Below the pieces are notes generated by a model. It did not search any database. It was given only the letters and a program-made list of their open reading frames with translations, and was not told the DNA's origin. A stretch of DNA of 64,000 nucleotides from Pseudomonadota bacterium (GTDB lineage Bacteria; Myxococcota_A; UBA9160; SZUA-336): contig QJZC01000020.1 in NCBI GenBank assembly GCA_003247575.1, forward strand, positions 170,493 through 234,492. Direction: 5' to 3'. The position numbers and the translations under genes were made by a program. This document shows, piece after piece, positions 16,599 through 26,138 of this stretch; positions within the stretch are counted from its first letter, which is position 1; every line of letters begins with the position of its first letter.

Positions 16599-18524
16599 AT
16601 GAACCACTCGAACCGATCCCCATCGCTTCACTGTCGCCGTTTCTATGGCTTCTTTCTTGCTCTTCTCTTCGGGTCAGCTTGCACCTATCACGTGGACAGT
16701 TTCGTGGATGCCCCGGACGCAGACCCCGGAGACTTCCTTTGTGAGACTGCTGCGGGGGAGTGCACGCTTCGTGCGGCAATCGAGGAAGCCAACAGTCTCC
16801 CTACAGCAGATCTGATCGTACTTTCGCCGGGGACCTACACACTCGACCTCCCGGTGGCCGCTGGAGGTGGGCAGTTGAACATAACCGAGAGTGTGACGAT
16901 CCAGGGAGCAGGCCGCACGGCCACAGTGATCGAACAGGAGGAGTTCTCCCAGAGGGTGATGAGCGTCAGCGGCGGCGAGGTCGACATTGCAAATCTCACC
17001 CTGCGCGGTGCATCTGCCCCGTTCCTCGATGGCGGTGGCCTTCTCGTGTTGGATGGTACGGTCGAAGTGGCAGACGTTGGGCTGATTGGGAACGAAGCGT
17101 TTCGCGGAGCAGGTATCGCGGTACGTGTCGCGGCGGATGTCCGTATGCTTCGTGTCGCGATCCGCGACAACTCTGCGGCTGAGCGCGGAGGCGGGGTCTA
17201 CAACTTCGGTACGCTGGCCATCACGAACTCCGAGGTCTCCGGTAACGATTCCAACCGTGTCGGAGGGATTGCGAATCAGGGGGATCTTCGACTCACGAAT
17301 GTCACGGTGAGCGGGAACATCGCGAGGTCGGGCTCGGCAGGCACGGGCGGGCTCTCTCAGGTCGGTAGCGCCGTTCTGCGGAACGTGACCGTGACGGAAA
17401 ACAGCTCGTTCTCGGGCCCCGCCAGCAGCTTCAGAGCTGGCGGGATCCATCTTGTACCGGGGTCATCGACGACGATCACGAACAGTATCATCGCGAACAA
17501 CGACGGTGGGCCCGGTGGACCCGACGACTGCGATGGCGAGCTTGGAGTGGGCAGCGCCCGCAACCTTATTGGGCACTCGCAGGGTTGCAACATAACGGCC
17601 CACCTCCCGAGCTACATCCTCGACGTCGACGCACAACTGGGGCCGCTCGCCTTGAACGGGGGCCAGACTCTCAATCATGCGCCGCTCCCGGCTAGTCCCG
17701 CGATCGACTCCGGCGGACCGCCGCCACCGGCCGTCCTCTTCCCCTGCGCGCGGTTCGATCAGCGCGAGGTGCCTAGACCTGCCGGCGCGGGCCCGTGCGA
17801 TCGCGGAGCCGTCGAGGTCTCGCCGACCAGCCCGACACCAAACTTCCAGGGCTTTCGGTTGGTCGACGCAACCACCGATCTCGACATTCGGCTGCTTCTT
17901 CACGGCGACGTCTTGGCTCTGAGCGAGCTGCCTGGCGAGCTCAGCATTCGAGCCGAAGTATTGAGCGCGAGCAGCGTCGTATTCGACTTCAATGGGGTCG
18001 AGGCATTCCAAATCGAGAACATCCCGCCTTACGGGCTCAGCCCAAACCCGGGTGGAGACTTTGCCCCGCTGCCTCTCCCGCCCGGAGAGTACACGCTGAG
18101 GGCGACTCCCTATGATGGACCGGACGGAACCGGCAACCCGGGGCCCGGGCGATCGATCCGCTTCCGCGTCTTCGAGGGAACGGGGCTCGTCGAGGTCGAT
18201 GCAGCGAATGTGGTTGCACCCATCGAGACCCCCGGGGTCCTGGATCGATCACTCGAAGTGGATCCGCGCAGGCTCGAGACGATCGAGATCGGCGAGCAGG
18301 GCAGGCTTCGCGTCTTCGAGGAGCTCTCTAGCTCGAGCGCAGCGCGTGGCCCACAGGAACTCGCGCGGGCCTTCTCGGAACAGACTCCGCTCTGCGATGA
18401 ACGCTCCTGCGTGTGTCTCGATGCAGCCAGCTGCAATCGACTCTTCATGTCGACGTGTGCGAATCCGGCGAGGCCAGCCGCTTGCGCTACTGGGGACACA
18501 TTCGCGTGCATCTGCGAGCCGTGA
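16599..18524 (+). CDS. CSLREA-domain / choice-of-anchor-Q beta-helix lipoprotein
   Basis: About 641 residues from ATG 16599, chosen for its AAGGA site over upstream in-frame Met codons. The signal peptide ends LLFGSACTY (lipobox). A CSLREA-like motif follows (FLCETAAGECTLRAAIEEAN), then right-handed parallel beta-helix repeats rich in Asn and Gly (residues about 70-340) and a choice-of-anchor-Q ending (AIDSGG, CARFDQREVPRPAG, CDRGAVE). After that come a beta-sandwich-like region and a Cys-rich tail with eight Cys ending CICEP. Such proteins are exported and surface-exposed in Myxococcota-like genomes; adhesion or polysaccharide binding is only a guess. A hairpin downstream likely terminates it. 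Confidence 0.78.
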   Translation: MNHSNRSPSLHCRRFYGFFLALLFGSACTYHVDSFVDAPDADPGDFLCETAAGECTLRAAIEEANSLPTADLIVLSPGTYTLDLPVAAGGGQLNITESVTIQGAGRTATVIEQEEFSQRVMSVSGGEVDIANLTLRGASAPFLDGGGLLVLDGTVEVADVGLIGNEAFRGAGIAVRVAADVRMLRVAIRDNSAAERGGGVYNFGTLAITNSEVSGNDSNRVGGIANQGDLRLTNVTVSGNIARSGSAGTGGLSQVGSAVLRNVTVTENSSFSGPASSFRAGGIHLVPGSSTTITNSIIANNDGGPGGPDDCDGELGVGSARNLIGHSQGCNITAHLPSYILDVDAQLGPLALNGGQTLNHAPLPASPAIDSGGPPPPAVLFPCARFDQREVPRPAGAGPCDRGAVEVSPTSPTPNFQGFRLVDATTDLDIRLLLHGDVLALSELPGELSIRAEVLSASSVVFDFNGVEAFQIENIPPYGLSPNPGGDFAPLPLPPGEYTLRATPYDGPDGTGNPGPGRSIRFRVFEGTGLVEVDAANVVAPIETPGVLDRSLEVDPRRLETIEIGEQGRLRVFEELSSSSAARGPQELARAFSEQTPLCDERSCVCLDAASCNRLFMSTCANPARPAACATGDTFACICEP

Positions 18525-18541
18525 AGGGATGTGTGTCCCGG

Positions 18542-18580
18542 GTCCCGCGGATTTCCGGTGCCAAGCCGGAGCCGCGGGAC
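18542..18580 (+). terminator. Hairpin downstream of CSLREA lipoprotein
   Basis: A perfect 9-bp stem GTCCCGCGG/CCGCGGGAC (18542-18550 and 18572-18580) encloses a second 5-bp stem TCCGG/CCGGA (18554-18558, 18566-18570). It lies 18 nt after the stop codon. No T run follows, so it would be a non-canonical terminator or mRNA 3' stabiliser. Confidence 0.55.
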
Positions 18581-18844
18581 GCTCCTCTGAGGAGACAGGA
18601 CGTGCGCACTGGAGAACCGTTTGTCCCACCTGAGTCTGTCAGGGCGGTCATCGCCGAAGATCGCGATCGTTGGGGGCATGAGACGACAGGGAGGTGGAGA
18701 TCGGCCCGGTGTTGCCATCCGTGATGCGTCCATGAGAGTTCGGGTGTTTGGGGCGCAAAAGCTCCACGCGACCGCAGACGAAGAGCACGCAGGAGAGCTA
18801 GCCAGGTATCCACAGTCTGAAGACGTGTGGGCGGGGAGCCGAGC

Positions 18845-19384
18845 ATGAGCCGCAAGGTGGATGAGAAGATCGAGTCACTCCCTGTCTCCCTGGATCGGGA
18901 CGCCTTTCTCCGCACACTCCTACGGGAGCTCGCAGGAACTCTCGAGCAAGTCGTCGGCATGGAAGATGCCCAAGGCTTCATCAGTGTGGTCGGGCGCACT
19001 ATGGGCGACCACCTGAACCAGGACTACAAGCAGGCTCTAGGCACGTCCTCGCTCGACCCGGAGCAGATCGCATCTGTGCTCGTCGATCTCAAGCGCCGGA
19101 TCGGAGGAGCTTTCCATATAGAAGACGTCACCGAACAAAAGATCGTTCTTCGAAACTCTTGCTGCCCGTTCGGGGAAAGTGTCAAAGGGCGCCGATCTCT
19201 CTGCATGATGACCTCGAACGTCTTCGGGAGCATTACGGCAGACAATCTCGGATATGCTCGTGTGGAGCTCCGTGAGACCATCGCCTCCGGGGGAAGGGGT
19301 TGTCACGTCATCGTGCATCTATCGCCCCTGGATGGAGGGGAGACGGATGATACGCACGAGTATTTCGGTGGCTCAGACTCGTAG
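18845..19384 (+). CDS. Methanogen-output-domain-1-like protein, partner of hybrid kinase (copy A)
   Basis: About 179 residues from ATG 18845, preceded by GGGGAG. The N-terminal half is helical (DRDAFLRTLLRELAGTLEQV, GFISVVGRTMGDHLN). The C-terminal half holds a metal-site-like motif: CCPFGES, then CMMTSNVFGSI, then GCHVIVHL. These features resemble methanogen-output-domain-1 (MOD1) proteins, an identification from pattern memory only. The stop codon TAG overlaps the GTG start of the following hybrid kinase by one base, so the two are translationally coupled. A clear paralogue is encoded at 25429-25962 beside another kinase. It may be a ligand or redox sensing subunit. Confidence 0.65.
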   Translation: MSRKVDEKIESLPVSLDRDAFLRTLLRELAGTLEQVVGMEDAQGFISVVGRTMGDHLNQDYKQALGTSSLDPEQIASVLVDLKRRIGGAFHIEDVTEQKIVLRNSCCPFGESVKGRRSLCMMTSNVFGSITADNLGYARVELRETIASGGRGCHVIVHLSPLDGGETDDTHEYFGGSDS

Positions 19385-21030
19385 TGCGAAGCAAGGACTT
19401 CCTACGCCTCTGTTCCCTGACACCGCACCCGGTGATGGTCGTGGATGTGTCGGGCATCGTGCTCTTCGCCAACCGTGCCCTTTCACTTCGGATCGCCCGG
19501 GACCCCGACGAGCTCTGTGGTCGTTCTCTCCTCGAGCTATCGGCGGACGATGACGAGCACGTCCGTGCCCAGCTACGGCTCTGTTGCCGCTCGATGCGCC
19601 CGCTTCCGCTCTCCATACAGCTTCGCGGAGAGCCCAAGAACCGCCTTCGCCTACGACTCCGCGGGGCTCTGCTGGAGCCGGCTTGTGCAGGACGCCCCGC
19701 GAGCGTGCTGCTCCACTGCGTCGATGAGCTTCCCGGTGCGGCTCGCCTGGCCGAATTGACGCGCCGAGTCTCCGTCCTCCGAGCCGAGCTCCGGTATCGC
19801 TCGGTGATGGCGCGCGTGCTCAAAGACTCGATCAAGCGAAGCCAGGCCGCCAGCCGAGCCAAGAGCGAGTTTCTGGCGAACATGAGCCACGAGATTCGCA
19901 CCCCGCTCACTGCGATCTTGGGGTTCTCCGAGCTCCTGCTGGACGCGGATGGATCGCATTCCCTCGGCCAGCGCCAGCATGAATTCGTCACCGCGATCTG
20001 GCGAAACGGGGATCACCTGTTGCGGATCGTGAACAACGTACTCGACCTATCGAAGCTCGAGGCGCAGGTCATCCAGACGGAACGAATCGAGTTCGAACTC
20101 CGAGCCTTTGCGACCGAGCTCATCTCTGCGATGCGTCGAAATGTAGAAGACAAGGAACTGCGGCTCGAGCTGGAGTTCTCGGATTCGGTCCCCTCTCATC
20201 TCGTATCCGATCCGACTCGGATCCGCCAGATCTTGTACAACTTGATCTCGAACGCGATCAAGTTCACCCAGCAGGGCCATGTGTCTCTCCGTGTAGACGC
20301 GGAGTGGGCGGGCCCGACGCAGTGGATCACATTCGAGGTCTCCGACACCGGAATCGGAATCGCGCCTGAGGATCAGACGAGACTCTTCGAAGCTTTCGAG
20401 CAAGCGGATGCGTCGACCACGCGCCGCTTCGGAGGAACGGGCCTCGGCCTGACCATCAGCCGGCGGCTGGCCGGACTGCTCGGTGGAAGTCTGGAGCTGA
20501 GAAGCGAGGTTGGGCGTGGAAGCGTGTTTCAGGTCAGGCTTCCGGCGCGTCTGAGGCAGGGGGAGGAGGGTGGAGCTGCTTCGGTTCCAGCTCGGGACCG
20601 AGCCGAAACCTACTCCGCGCCGGTTTCGAACCTGAGATTCACGGGGTGCGTCCTGCTCGTCGAGGATGGCGTCGACAACCAGCGCGTCTTGAGTGCGATC
20701 ATGAGTCGTGCGGGGATCGACGTGACGATTGCTCCCAATGGCCAGCACGCGGTCGAGCTGGCGTTGCAACAACAGGAGAAGGACGCTCCCTTCGACGTGA
20801 TTCTCATGGACATGCAGATGCCAGTGCTCGACGGATGCGGCGCCACGACCGCGCTACGGGCTGCCGGCTACGAGCACCCGATCGTTGCGCTCACGGCCCA
20901 TGCGTTCACGGATGAAAAAGATCGGTGTCTGCAGGCCGGGTGCGACGACTTCGCCAGCAAGCCAATCTCACGTGCAAAACTGCTCGAGCTCCTGTCCCGC
21001 TTCCTCGAACCCGCGGACGATCCAAGCTAA
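19384..21030 (+). CDS. Soluble PAS hybrid histidine kinase with receiver domain
   Basis: 548 residues from GTG 19384, overlapping the upstream stop by one base. There is no signal peptide or transmembrane segment. Residues 8-115 are PAS-like (HPVMVVDVSGIVLFANRALS). A HisKA domain follows with phospho-acceptor His169 in FLANMSHEIRTPLTAILGFS. The HATPase has the N box (YNLISNAIKFTQQGH), SDTGIGIAPEDQ and RFGGTGLGLTISRR. The C-terminal receiver (about 420-545) has VLLVEDGVDNQRV, acceptor Asp in ILMDMQMPVLDG, and Lys in DDFASKPISR. Coupling to the MOD1-like protein suggests that protein supplies the sensory input. The 3' end overlaps the convergent kinase gene by 4 bp. Confidence 0.9.
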   Translation: MRSKDFLRLCSLTPHPVMVVDVSGIVLFANRALSLRIARDPDELCGRSLLELSADDDEHVRAQLRLCCRSMRPLPLSIQLRGEPKNRLRLRLRGALLEPACAGRPASVLLHCVDELPGAARLAELTRRVSVLRAELRYRSVMARVLKDSIKRSQAASRAKSEFLANMSHEIRTPLTAILGFSELLLDADGSHSLGQRQHEFVTAIWRNGDHLLRIVNNVLDLSKLEAQVIQTERIEFELRAFATELISAMRRNVEDKELRLELEFSDSVPSHLVSDPTRIRQILYNLISNAIKFTQQGHVSLRVDAEWAGPTQWITFEVSDTGIGIAPEDQTRLFEAFEQADASTTRRFGGTGLGLTISRRLAGLLGGSLELRSEVGRGSVFQVRLPARLRQGEEGGAASVPARDRAETYSAPVSNLRFTGCVLLVEDGVDNQRVLSAIMSRAGIDVTIAPNGQHAVELALQQQEKDAPFDVILMDMQMPVLDGCGATTALRAAGYEHPIVALTAHAFTDEKDRCLQAGCDDFASKPISRAKLLELLSRFLEPADDPS

Positions 21031-22850
21031 GCGATTCCGTCTCCGGTGCCTTCCCGGAGCAGATTGGAGACGGCGCGTGCCAGCTGCGTCGGCCGAAAGG
21101 GCTTTCGCAGGAAGGCCCGTCTCGGATTGCGGAAGAAGTCCTCCGAGAAGAGGTTCGATGCGTACCCGCTACACACCAGAAAGGGGATGCTCGGACGTAG
21201 CCGGCGAATTTCCTCGTAGAGCGCCCGCCCGCCCATCTGTGGCATGACTGCATCACTCACGACGAGAGCGACCTCCTGCCCGCGCTGGCGGAAGAGGCTG
21301 AGTGCTTCCTCGCCGTTCGCAGCCTCGATCACCGAGTAGCCCGCTCGGACGAGCATGCCTGAGATCACGCCCCGGACCTGGGCATCGTCGTCTACCACCA
21401 GCAGGGTCTCTCCATGGCCCGCCCAATTTTCCGAAACCTCGACGACTTCGCTGGTTGCTTCCTGATCTTCTGTGGACTCCGCTAGATAGACGTCGATCGT
21501 TGTGCCCTTCCCAGGTTCGGAGAACAGCTCGACGAACCCACCGCACTGCTCCGCCAGGCCGAGCACCAGACTCAGGCCGAGGCCGCTTCCCATCCCAACC
21601 GGCTTGGTGGTAAAAAACGGATCGAAGGCTCGTTCTCGCGTCTCCGCGCTCATGCCGCTCCCGTTGTCCATTACGCGGATGCGGGAGTACAGCTTCTTCT
21701 CGCCCGCGCCCTCATCGCCAGATGGAGCGCGCAGGACGCCAGACGTCTGAACCGCGAGCCTTCCCCCCTCCGGCATCGAATCCCGCGAATTGATGGCTAG
21801 GTTCATCAAGATTTGCTCGATCGCGGTCGGAGGTCCCCACGCCGCGGGCAGCTCGCAGGCCAAGTCGAGAGCAAGATGAATCGAGCTCGGGAATAGCCGT
21901 CGGATCAGTCCTAGTGTCTTCTCGACCGAGCATGCAACGTCGAGCCGCGTCGCCTCCTGTGCTTGGTGCCGGCCAAAGGCCAACAGCTGCTGAGTAAGCG
22001 TTGCCGCCCGCTCGGCAGCTGCCACGATCTCGGAGGCCGACTTCCTGGCTTGTTCCCGAGGAAGGTCCTCATCGGCGTAGAACTCCGCGTTCCCGAGAAT
22101 GACGAGCAAGAGGTTGTTGAAGTCGTGCGCGATGCCTCCCGTCAGCCTCCCCAGCGAGTCTAGTCGCTGAGCCTGCTGCAGCTGCGCCTCCAGTCGGTGT
22201 TGTTCTTTTACTGCGGTCAGGCGCTCCTCGGTCTGGGCTTGGAGAGCCTGATGGAGCGATTCCGCCTGATAGAGCGCGCGTTCCAGTCGAGTGACCATGA
22301 ACAGCACTGCGCTCGTGGCCGCACTCGCGATGACGGCAAAGATGGTGATGATGCGCACCCATGAGCTCGGCTCCGTGTGACTTGCGACGACATCTGTGGG
22401 GAGTTCGCGGCCAATCAAAAACAGATAAGAGATCGGAACCCAGAGCAATGTCGCGACGATCACGGTCATCCAGGCACCACGGCGATCCAGCACTAGTGCT
22501 GCCAGAATGCACAGAAAGATGCCGCCGACGAAAGGATTTGGCACGGAGTAGCCTCGGTCCAGCCCGACTCCTACTACGGCGATCAGGAAGCCCGCGATGA
22601 GACCGCTGCCACGGAGCGGAATGGGTGCGCTGCGCCACGTGAGGGCTACTCCAACGACAGCCAGCCCGGGCAGCAGTCGAAGGATCAGCTCTACTGAGCC
22701 GGGCTTCCCCTGTAGGAGACCGATCGTTCCCGCCGCCGTGAGAACGCCTAGCGCGAGCCAGAGCGACCGATCGATGACTACGCGTCGCCACGTCGCGATT
22801 TCCGATGCGGGGTCTCGCTCAGCGCTGCTGTGGTGCCCAGCCACAGTCAA
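21027..22850 (-). CDS. Membrane-bound hybrid histidine kinase with receiver domain
   Basis: 607 residues. Residues 30-190 contain six hydrophobic helices (for example SLWLALGVLTAAGTIGLLQ and ITIFAVIASAATSAVLFMV), an integral-membrane sensor without a large periplasmic loop. A coiled linker leads to the kinase with His242 in LTGGIAHDFNNLLLVILGN. The HATPase carries LMNLAINSRDSMPEGG, MDNGSGMSAETRERAFDPFF and GMGSGLGLSLVLGL. The receiver (about 485-605) has LLVVDDDAQVRG, DAVMPQMGG and LRKPFRP. It lies convergent to the kinase at 19384 and divergent from the one at 23282, with no response regulator gene nearby. Confidence 0.9.
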   Translation of the reverse strand: MTVAGHHSSAERDPASEIATWRRVVIDRSLWLALGVLTAAGTIGLLQGKPGSVELILRLLPGLAVVGVALTWRSAPIPLRGSGLIAGFLIAVVGVGLDRGYSVPNPFVGGIFLCILAALVLDRRGAWMTVIVATLLWVPISYLFLIGRELPTDVVASHTEPSSWVRIITIFAVIASAATSAVLFMVTRLERALYQAESLHQALQAQTEERLTAVKEQHRLEAQLQQAQRLDSLGRLTGGIAHDFNNLLLVILGNAEFYADEDLPREQARKSASEIVAAAERAATLTQQLLAFGRHQAQEATRLDVACSVEKTLGLIRRLFPSSIHLALDLACELPAAWGPPTAIEQILMNLAINSRDSMPEGGRLAVQTSGVLRAPSGDEGAGEKKLYSRIRVMDNGSGMSAETRERAFDPFFTTKPVGMGSGLGLSLVLGLAEQCGGFVELFSEPGKGTTIDVYLAESTEDQEATSEVVEVSENWAGHGETLLVVDDDAQVRGVISGMLVRAGYSVIEAANGEEALSLFRQRGQEVALVVSDAVMPQMGGRALYEEIRRLRPSIPFLVCSGYASNLFSEDFFRNPRRAFLRKPFRPTQLARAVSNLLREGTGDGIA

Positions 22851-23281
22851 ACTCCCTTCAGCGGCGGGAAGCGCGTGTCATTGGGTGCCTCTCAATCGCG
22901 AAACGCATCGAACTCCTGGCCGCGCGAAAAGTCGCGATCCTCGAAAGCTCGAGATTGGTCTGACGCAGCCGCGACCGTTCTCCTAGTGTCGTCCTCCGAA
23001 ACAGAAGTTCAAGTATTTCGCCAGGCGCGATGATTCCGATCCGGACTCGCGTGCGTGAGTGATGCTGAGGGATCATGGGTGAGTTGATTGGAGGAGTCAG
23101 TTCCAGTTTGACAGGGCTGGGGGCGGTATGTTTCTTGGCACGATCTGTGGGCCGATGTCGTTCATCCGAGCGAACTGCGACTGTTGCGGTCGTGGGGGGA
23201 CAATGCAACTGATAGGACCGAGGGCTCCTGGCGTGAATGTAGGCTTTGGAGCCCATGGCGTGATTCCTTCTGGCCGGCTCC
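22851..23281. promoter_or_regulatory. Divergent control region between two kinase genes
   Basis: About 430 bp separate oppositely oriented hybrid kinase genes. It should contain both promoters. A TTGACA occurs at about 23109 on the plus strand, but no matching -10 at 16-18 bp was found. No hairpin or conserved ORF is evident. Confidence 0.35.
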
Positions 23282-25432
23282 GTGATGGCCTCGACCTCGC
23301 TCTGTCGCAGACGTATCCTCTTTGCGATGCGGCCGCAGCATTCGCTCGCCTTCACTGACCTCGTCGAGACGCTTCCGGTCTCTGCATTCGTGATCGATAC
23401 GAAGGCGTGTGTGGTCGCCTGGAATCAGATCGCGGAGGATCAGTTTCCCTCGATTACGCCCGGCGAATGCATCACGGAGCGTCTAACGTCGAAGCCGGAG
23501 GAGCTTCGCGAGTTTCTGACTCGTGCGTCTCGATCTCGCACGATGCTGATGGGCGGCTCCGAGTGGATCGACGACACCGGTGGCCGGGTGAGCTTGCAGC
23601 TGCGCGCGGGCTCATTGAGGTCCATCGAGTCTCCTGAGACGAGCTTTGTCTTGCTGTCCGTTCAGCAGGCCGTATCCGACCCGACTGGGTTCAGCGCTCT
23701 GAACCAGCGTATCCATTCCCTTCGCAGTGAGGTTGCCGCTCGCCACCGGGCAGAGGACGCCTTGCGTGAGCTGCACGAGGCGATTACAGAGCCCACCTCC
23801 CTAGAGGAGCGCTTCGCGCGGATCCTCGAAGCAGGCATGCGTCGATTCGAGATGCAGGTCTCGGTGCTCACCCGTCAGCACGCCGACCACACGGAAGTGG
23901 TGGCCAGCAGGGACCGCAGTGGGAATGCGCTTGCCTGCGGAAGGCTCATGCCCATTCGAGACGTGGCTCTCGTCCGCGGCGTGTTCGATCAGCTCGCACA
24001 GACTGGATGGGTGATCGAACATGATCATCCGCTTTTCTCATGCTGGACGGATCCCGGCATCGCGATGCACATCACGCAAAACGGACATCACCACGGCACA
24101 CTCCTCTTTGCGGGTCCGCTCACCGCCAGGGACCCACCTCGCACTTTGGAGGTCGACTGGATGGGAATCAGCACGCGCTGGCTTGCGTCAGAGTTTGCGC
24201 GAGCTGAGGCTTTCGAGCAGAACGCCGCACTCGAGCTTCGCATGCAGGCGACACAGAAGCTGGAGAGCCTGGGAACCCTGGCCGGCGGTATTGCTCACGA
24301 CTTCAACAATCTGTTGGTTGGCATTCTGGGCAACGCATCGATCGCTCTCGAGCACACGTCGCGCAGCGACGAACTCTACGAAACGCTTTCACAGATCGAA
24401 CGTGCGGCCGTACATGGAGCCGAACTCACTCGGGCTCTACTGGCCTATTCAGGGCGAGGACGTATCAGGATCGAACCGCTCGATCTCGCCGAGCAGGTTT
24501 CCGAGCTGTCTACCTTGCTTCCACTCACCGGGCACGCGCGTCTGCAGATCAGCCGCACGAGCGAGCGGAGCATCATCCAGGGGGACTCTGCCCGTCTGCA
24601 GCAGGTCATCATGAATCTCCTGACGAATGCGGTGGATGCAGTTCGGGCCGGGCACGGGCGCATCTACGTGGAGACCGGGGCGAGTTTTTACGGAGACGAC
24701 ACATTGGCTCGGGGGGTCGTGGACGCCGGCGTCGGTGTGGGCTGGTACGCATATCTGGAGGTGAACGATGAGGGTTGCGGCATGGATGCCGCAACCGCCG
24801 GGCGTCTATTCGATCCCTTCTTTACGACCAAGCCGGACGGACACGGCCTCGGGATGGCGTCGGTACTCGGGATCGTTCGCAGTCATAGGGGTGTCATCCA
24901 CTTGGATACGGCCCCGGGGCGCGGGACCAGGATTCGAGTCTCTTTCCCGTTGGTCGAAGATCGCGAAGGAGATCGAGCGGGGCTTTCCAATGCACATCCT
25001 CAGCCGCTCGCAAAGCGGACGTTCTCTCGAGCCCTGGTCGTCGACGACGACGCGGTGGTCCGACAGGTGTGCGCAAGGATGCTTCGCGCCCTTGGGATGG
25101 AGACGGTCGCGTGTGACAGTGGACGCTCGGCGCTCCAAACGCTCGCGGGAAACTCTCCTCCATTCGACGTCATCGTGCTCGATCTCTCGATGCCCGAGAT
25201 GAGTGGCCTCGACGCTCTGCGCAAGCTACGCGAACGGCATCCAGAGCTCCCTGTCCTGATCAGTAGCGGGGACCCTGCAGACGCGGTACCGATCGTGCAG
25301 GTCGACCCGTTTACACACTTGCTCCCGAAGCCTTACACCCGCCGAGACCTGGCGACGGTTCTCTCGACGGTGGCTGCGCGATCGGGAGGCCATTCCGACC
25401 CGACCCCACAAGCCAAGGGAGAACCGCGATGA
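23282..25432 (+). CDS. Soluble PAS-GAF hybrid histidine kinase with receiver domain
   Basis: Up to 716 residues; the start is uncertain (GTG 23282, ATG 23285 or ATG 23327), since none has a strong ribosome-binding site. A PAS-like domain (VETLPVSAFVIDTKACVVAW) is followed by a coiled segment and a GAF-like region (about 175-310). The kinase core has His339 in LAGGIAHDFNNLLVGILGNA, MNLLTNAVDAVRAGHG, NDEGCGMDAATAGRLFDPFF and GHGLGMASVLGIV. The receiver follows with ALVVDDDAVVRQV, IVLDLSMPEMSG and LLPKPYTRRD. Its TGA overlaps the ATG of the next MOD1-like gene (ATGA), so the pair is coupled. It mirrors the 18845-21030 pair, with gene order reversed. Confidence 0.88.
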   Translation: MMASTSLCRRRILFAMRPQHSLAFTDLVETLPVSAFVIDTKACVVAWNQIAEDQFPSITPGECITERLTSKPEELREFLTRASRSRTMLMGGSEWIDDTGGRVSLQLRAGSLRSIESPETSFVLLSVQQAVSDPTGFSALNQRIHSLRSEVAARHRAEDALRELHEAITEPTSLEERFARILEAGMRRFEMQVSVLTRQHADHTEVVASRDRSGNALACGRLMPIRDVALVRGVFDQLAQTGWVIEHDHPLFSCWTDPGIAMHITQNGHHHGTLLFAGPLTARDPPRTLEVDWMGISTRWLASEFARAEAFEQNAALELRMQATQKLESLGTLAGGIAHDFNNLLVGILGNASIALEHTSRSDELYETLSQIERAAVHGAELTRALLAYSGRGRIRIEPLDLAEQVSELSTLLPLTGHARLQISRTSERSIIQGDSARLQQVIMNLLTNAVDAVRAGHGRIYVETGASFYGDDTLARGVVDAGVGVGWYAYLEVNDEGCGMDAATAGRLFDPFFTTKPDGHGLGMASVLGIVRSHRGVIHLDTAPGRGTRIRVSFPLVEDREGDRAGLSNAHPQPLAKRTFSRALVVDDDAVVRQVCARMLRALGMETVACDSGRSALQTLAGNSPPFDVIVLDLSMPEMSGLDALRKLRERHPELPVLISSGDPADAVPIVQVDPFTHLLPKPYTRRDLATVLSTVAARSGGHSDPTPQAKGEPR

Positions 25433-25962
25433 CCACCAAGGATCTGAATGAACTCCCCATCCCTCTCAATCGGGAAGACTTCGCACTCGATCTGATCCAG
25501 CACCTCGCGGAGACGCTCGAAAAGGTAGTCGGAGTGCCGGAAGCCTCCGGCTTCATCAACGTCGTCGGGCAGAAGATCGGAGAGGCGATTCTTCGCTCGT
25601 ACTTGGAGGAGATGGGCATTTCGCAGCTCGACCCCGAACAGCTCCCGAGCATCCTGGTCGACCTCAAGCGGCGGATCCACGGAGATTTCTACGTGATCGA
25701 AGCTTTCGGAGATCGGATCACCTTGGGAAATCGGCGCTGTCCCTTCGGAGAACGCGCCCTCGGACATCCGTCCGTATGCATGATGACATCGAACGTCTTC
25801 GGATTGATCTGTGCGGAGACGGTCGGCCACGCGAAGGTGGACATCCTGCAGAGCATTGCTCGGGGCGACACGGAGTGCAAGGTGGTCGTCCAGCTGAAGC
25901 CTTCAGAGACTGGACAGTCCGGCCGGGGGCGCGAGTACTTCCGGGGCGTGTCGTTTGGCTAG
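25429..25962 (+). CDS. Methanogen-output-domain-1-like protein, partner of hybrid kinase (copy B)
   Basis: 177 residues, starting within the kinase stop codon (ATGA). It is a paralogue of the protein at 18845: shared blocks include LVDLKRRI, CPFGE, CMMTSNVFG and a final Cys followed by KVVVQL. The N-terminal helical half is also alike (FALDLIQHLAETLEKVVGVP against FLRTLLRELAGTLEQVVGME). Conservation of the three Cys-containing motifs across divergent copies suggests a bound metal or cofactor. The role is unknown; association with a kinase in both cases argues for a signalling subunit. Confidence 0.65.
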   Translation: MTTKDLNELPIPLNREDFALDLIQHLAETLEKVVGVPEASGFINVVGQKIGEAILRSYLEEMGISQLDPEQLPSILVDLKRRIHGDFYVIEAFGDRITLGNRRCPFGERALGHPSVCMMTSNVFGLICAETVGHAKVDILQSIARGDTECKVVVQLKPSETGQSGRGREYFRGVSFG

Positions 25963-26040
25963 CTGACGGAACGGGTTCGGCGTAGGCGGTTCGGCGCAAG
26001 ATGAGAGGGCGGTCGGCGCAACCGATTGGGGGTAGCGGAG

Positions 26041-26092
26041 CTCGACCGTGCTCGGTCGAGTGCGCCGGGGGTTCGCATGCGACCCCCGGCGC
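26041..26092. terminator. Double hairpin between convergent genes
   Basis: Two adjacent perfect stems lie between the rightward MOD1-like gene and the leftward DUF4394 gene: CTCGACC/GGTCGAG (26041-26047, 26054-26060), and an 11-bp stem with arms 26062-26072 and 26082-26092 enclosing a 9-nt loop. This is a strong bidirectional terminator candidate, although neither side has a long T run. Confidence 0.65.
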
Positions 26093-26138
26093 GAGAGATG
26101 TCGGTTCTAGCAAGACTCGGGCTGGAGAGCCCGGGCGG

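Noticed and set aside
18581..18844. Search for an RNA gene upstream of the MOD1-like copy A
   Set aside because: No tRNA, riboswitch or conserved fold could be recognised; only ordinary intergenic sequence and a ribosome-binding site.
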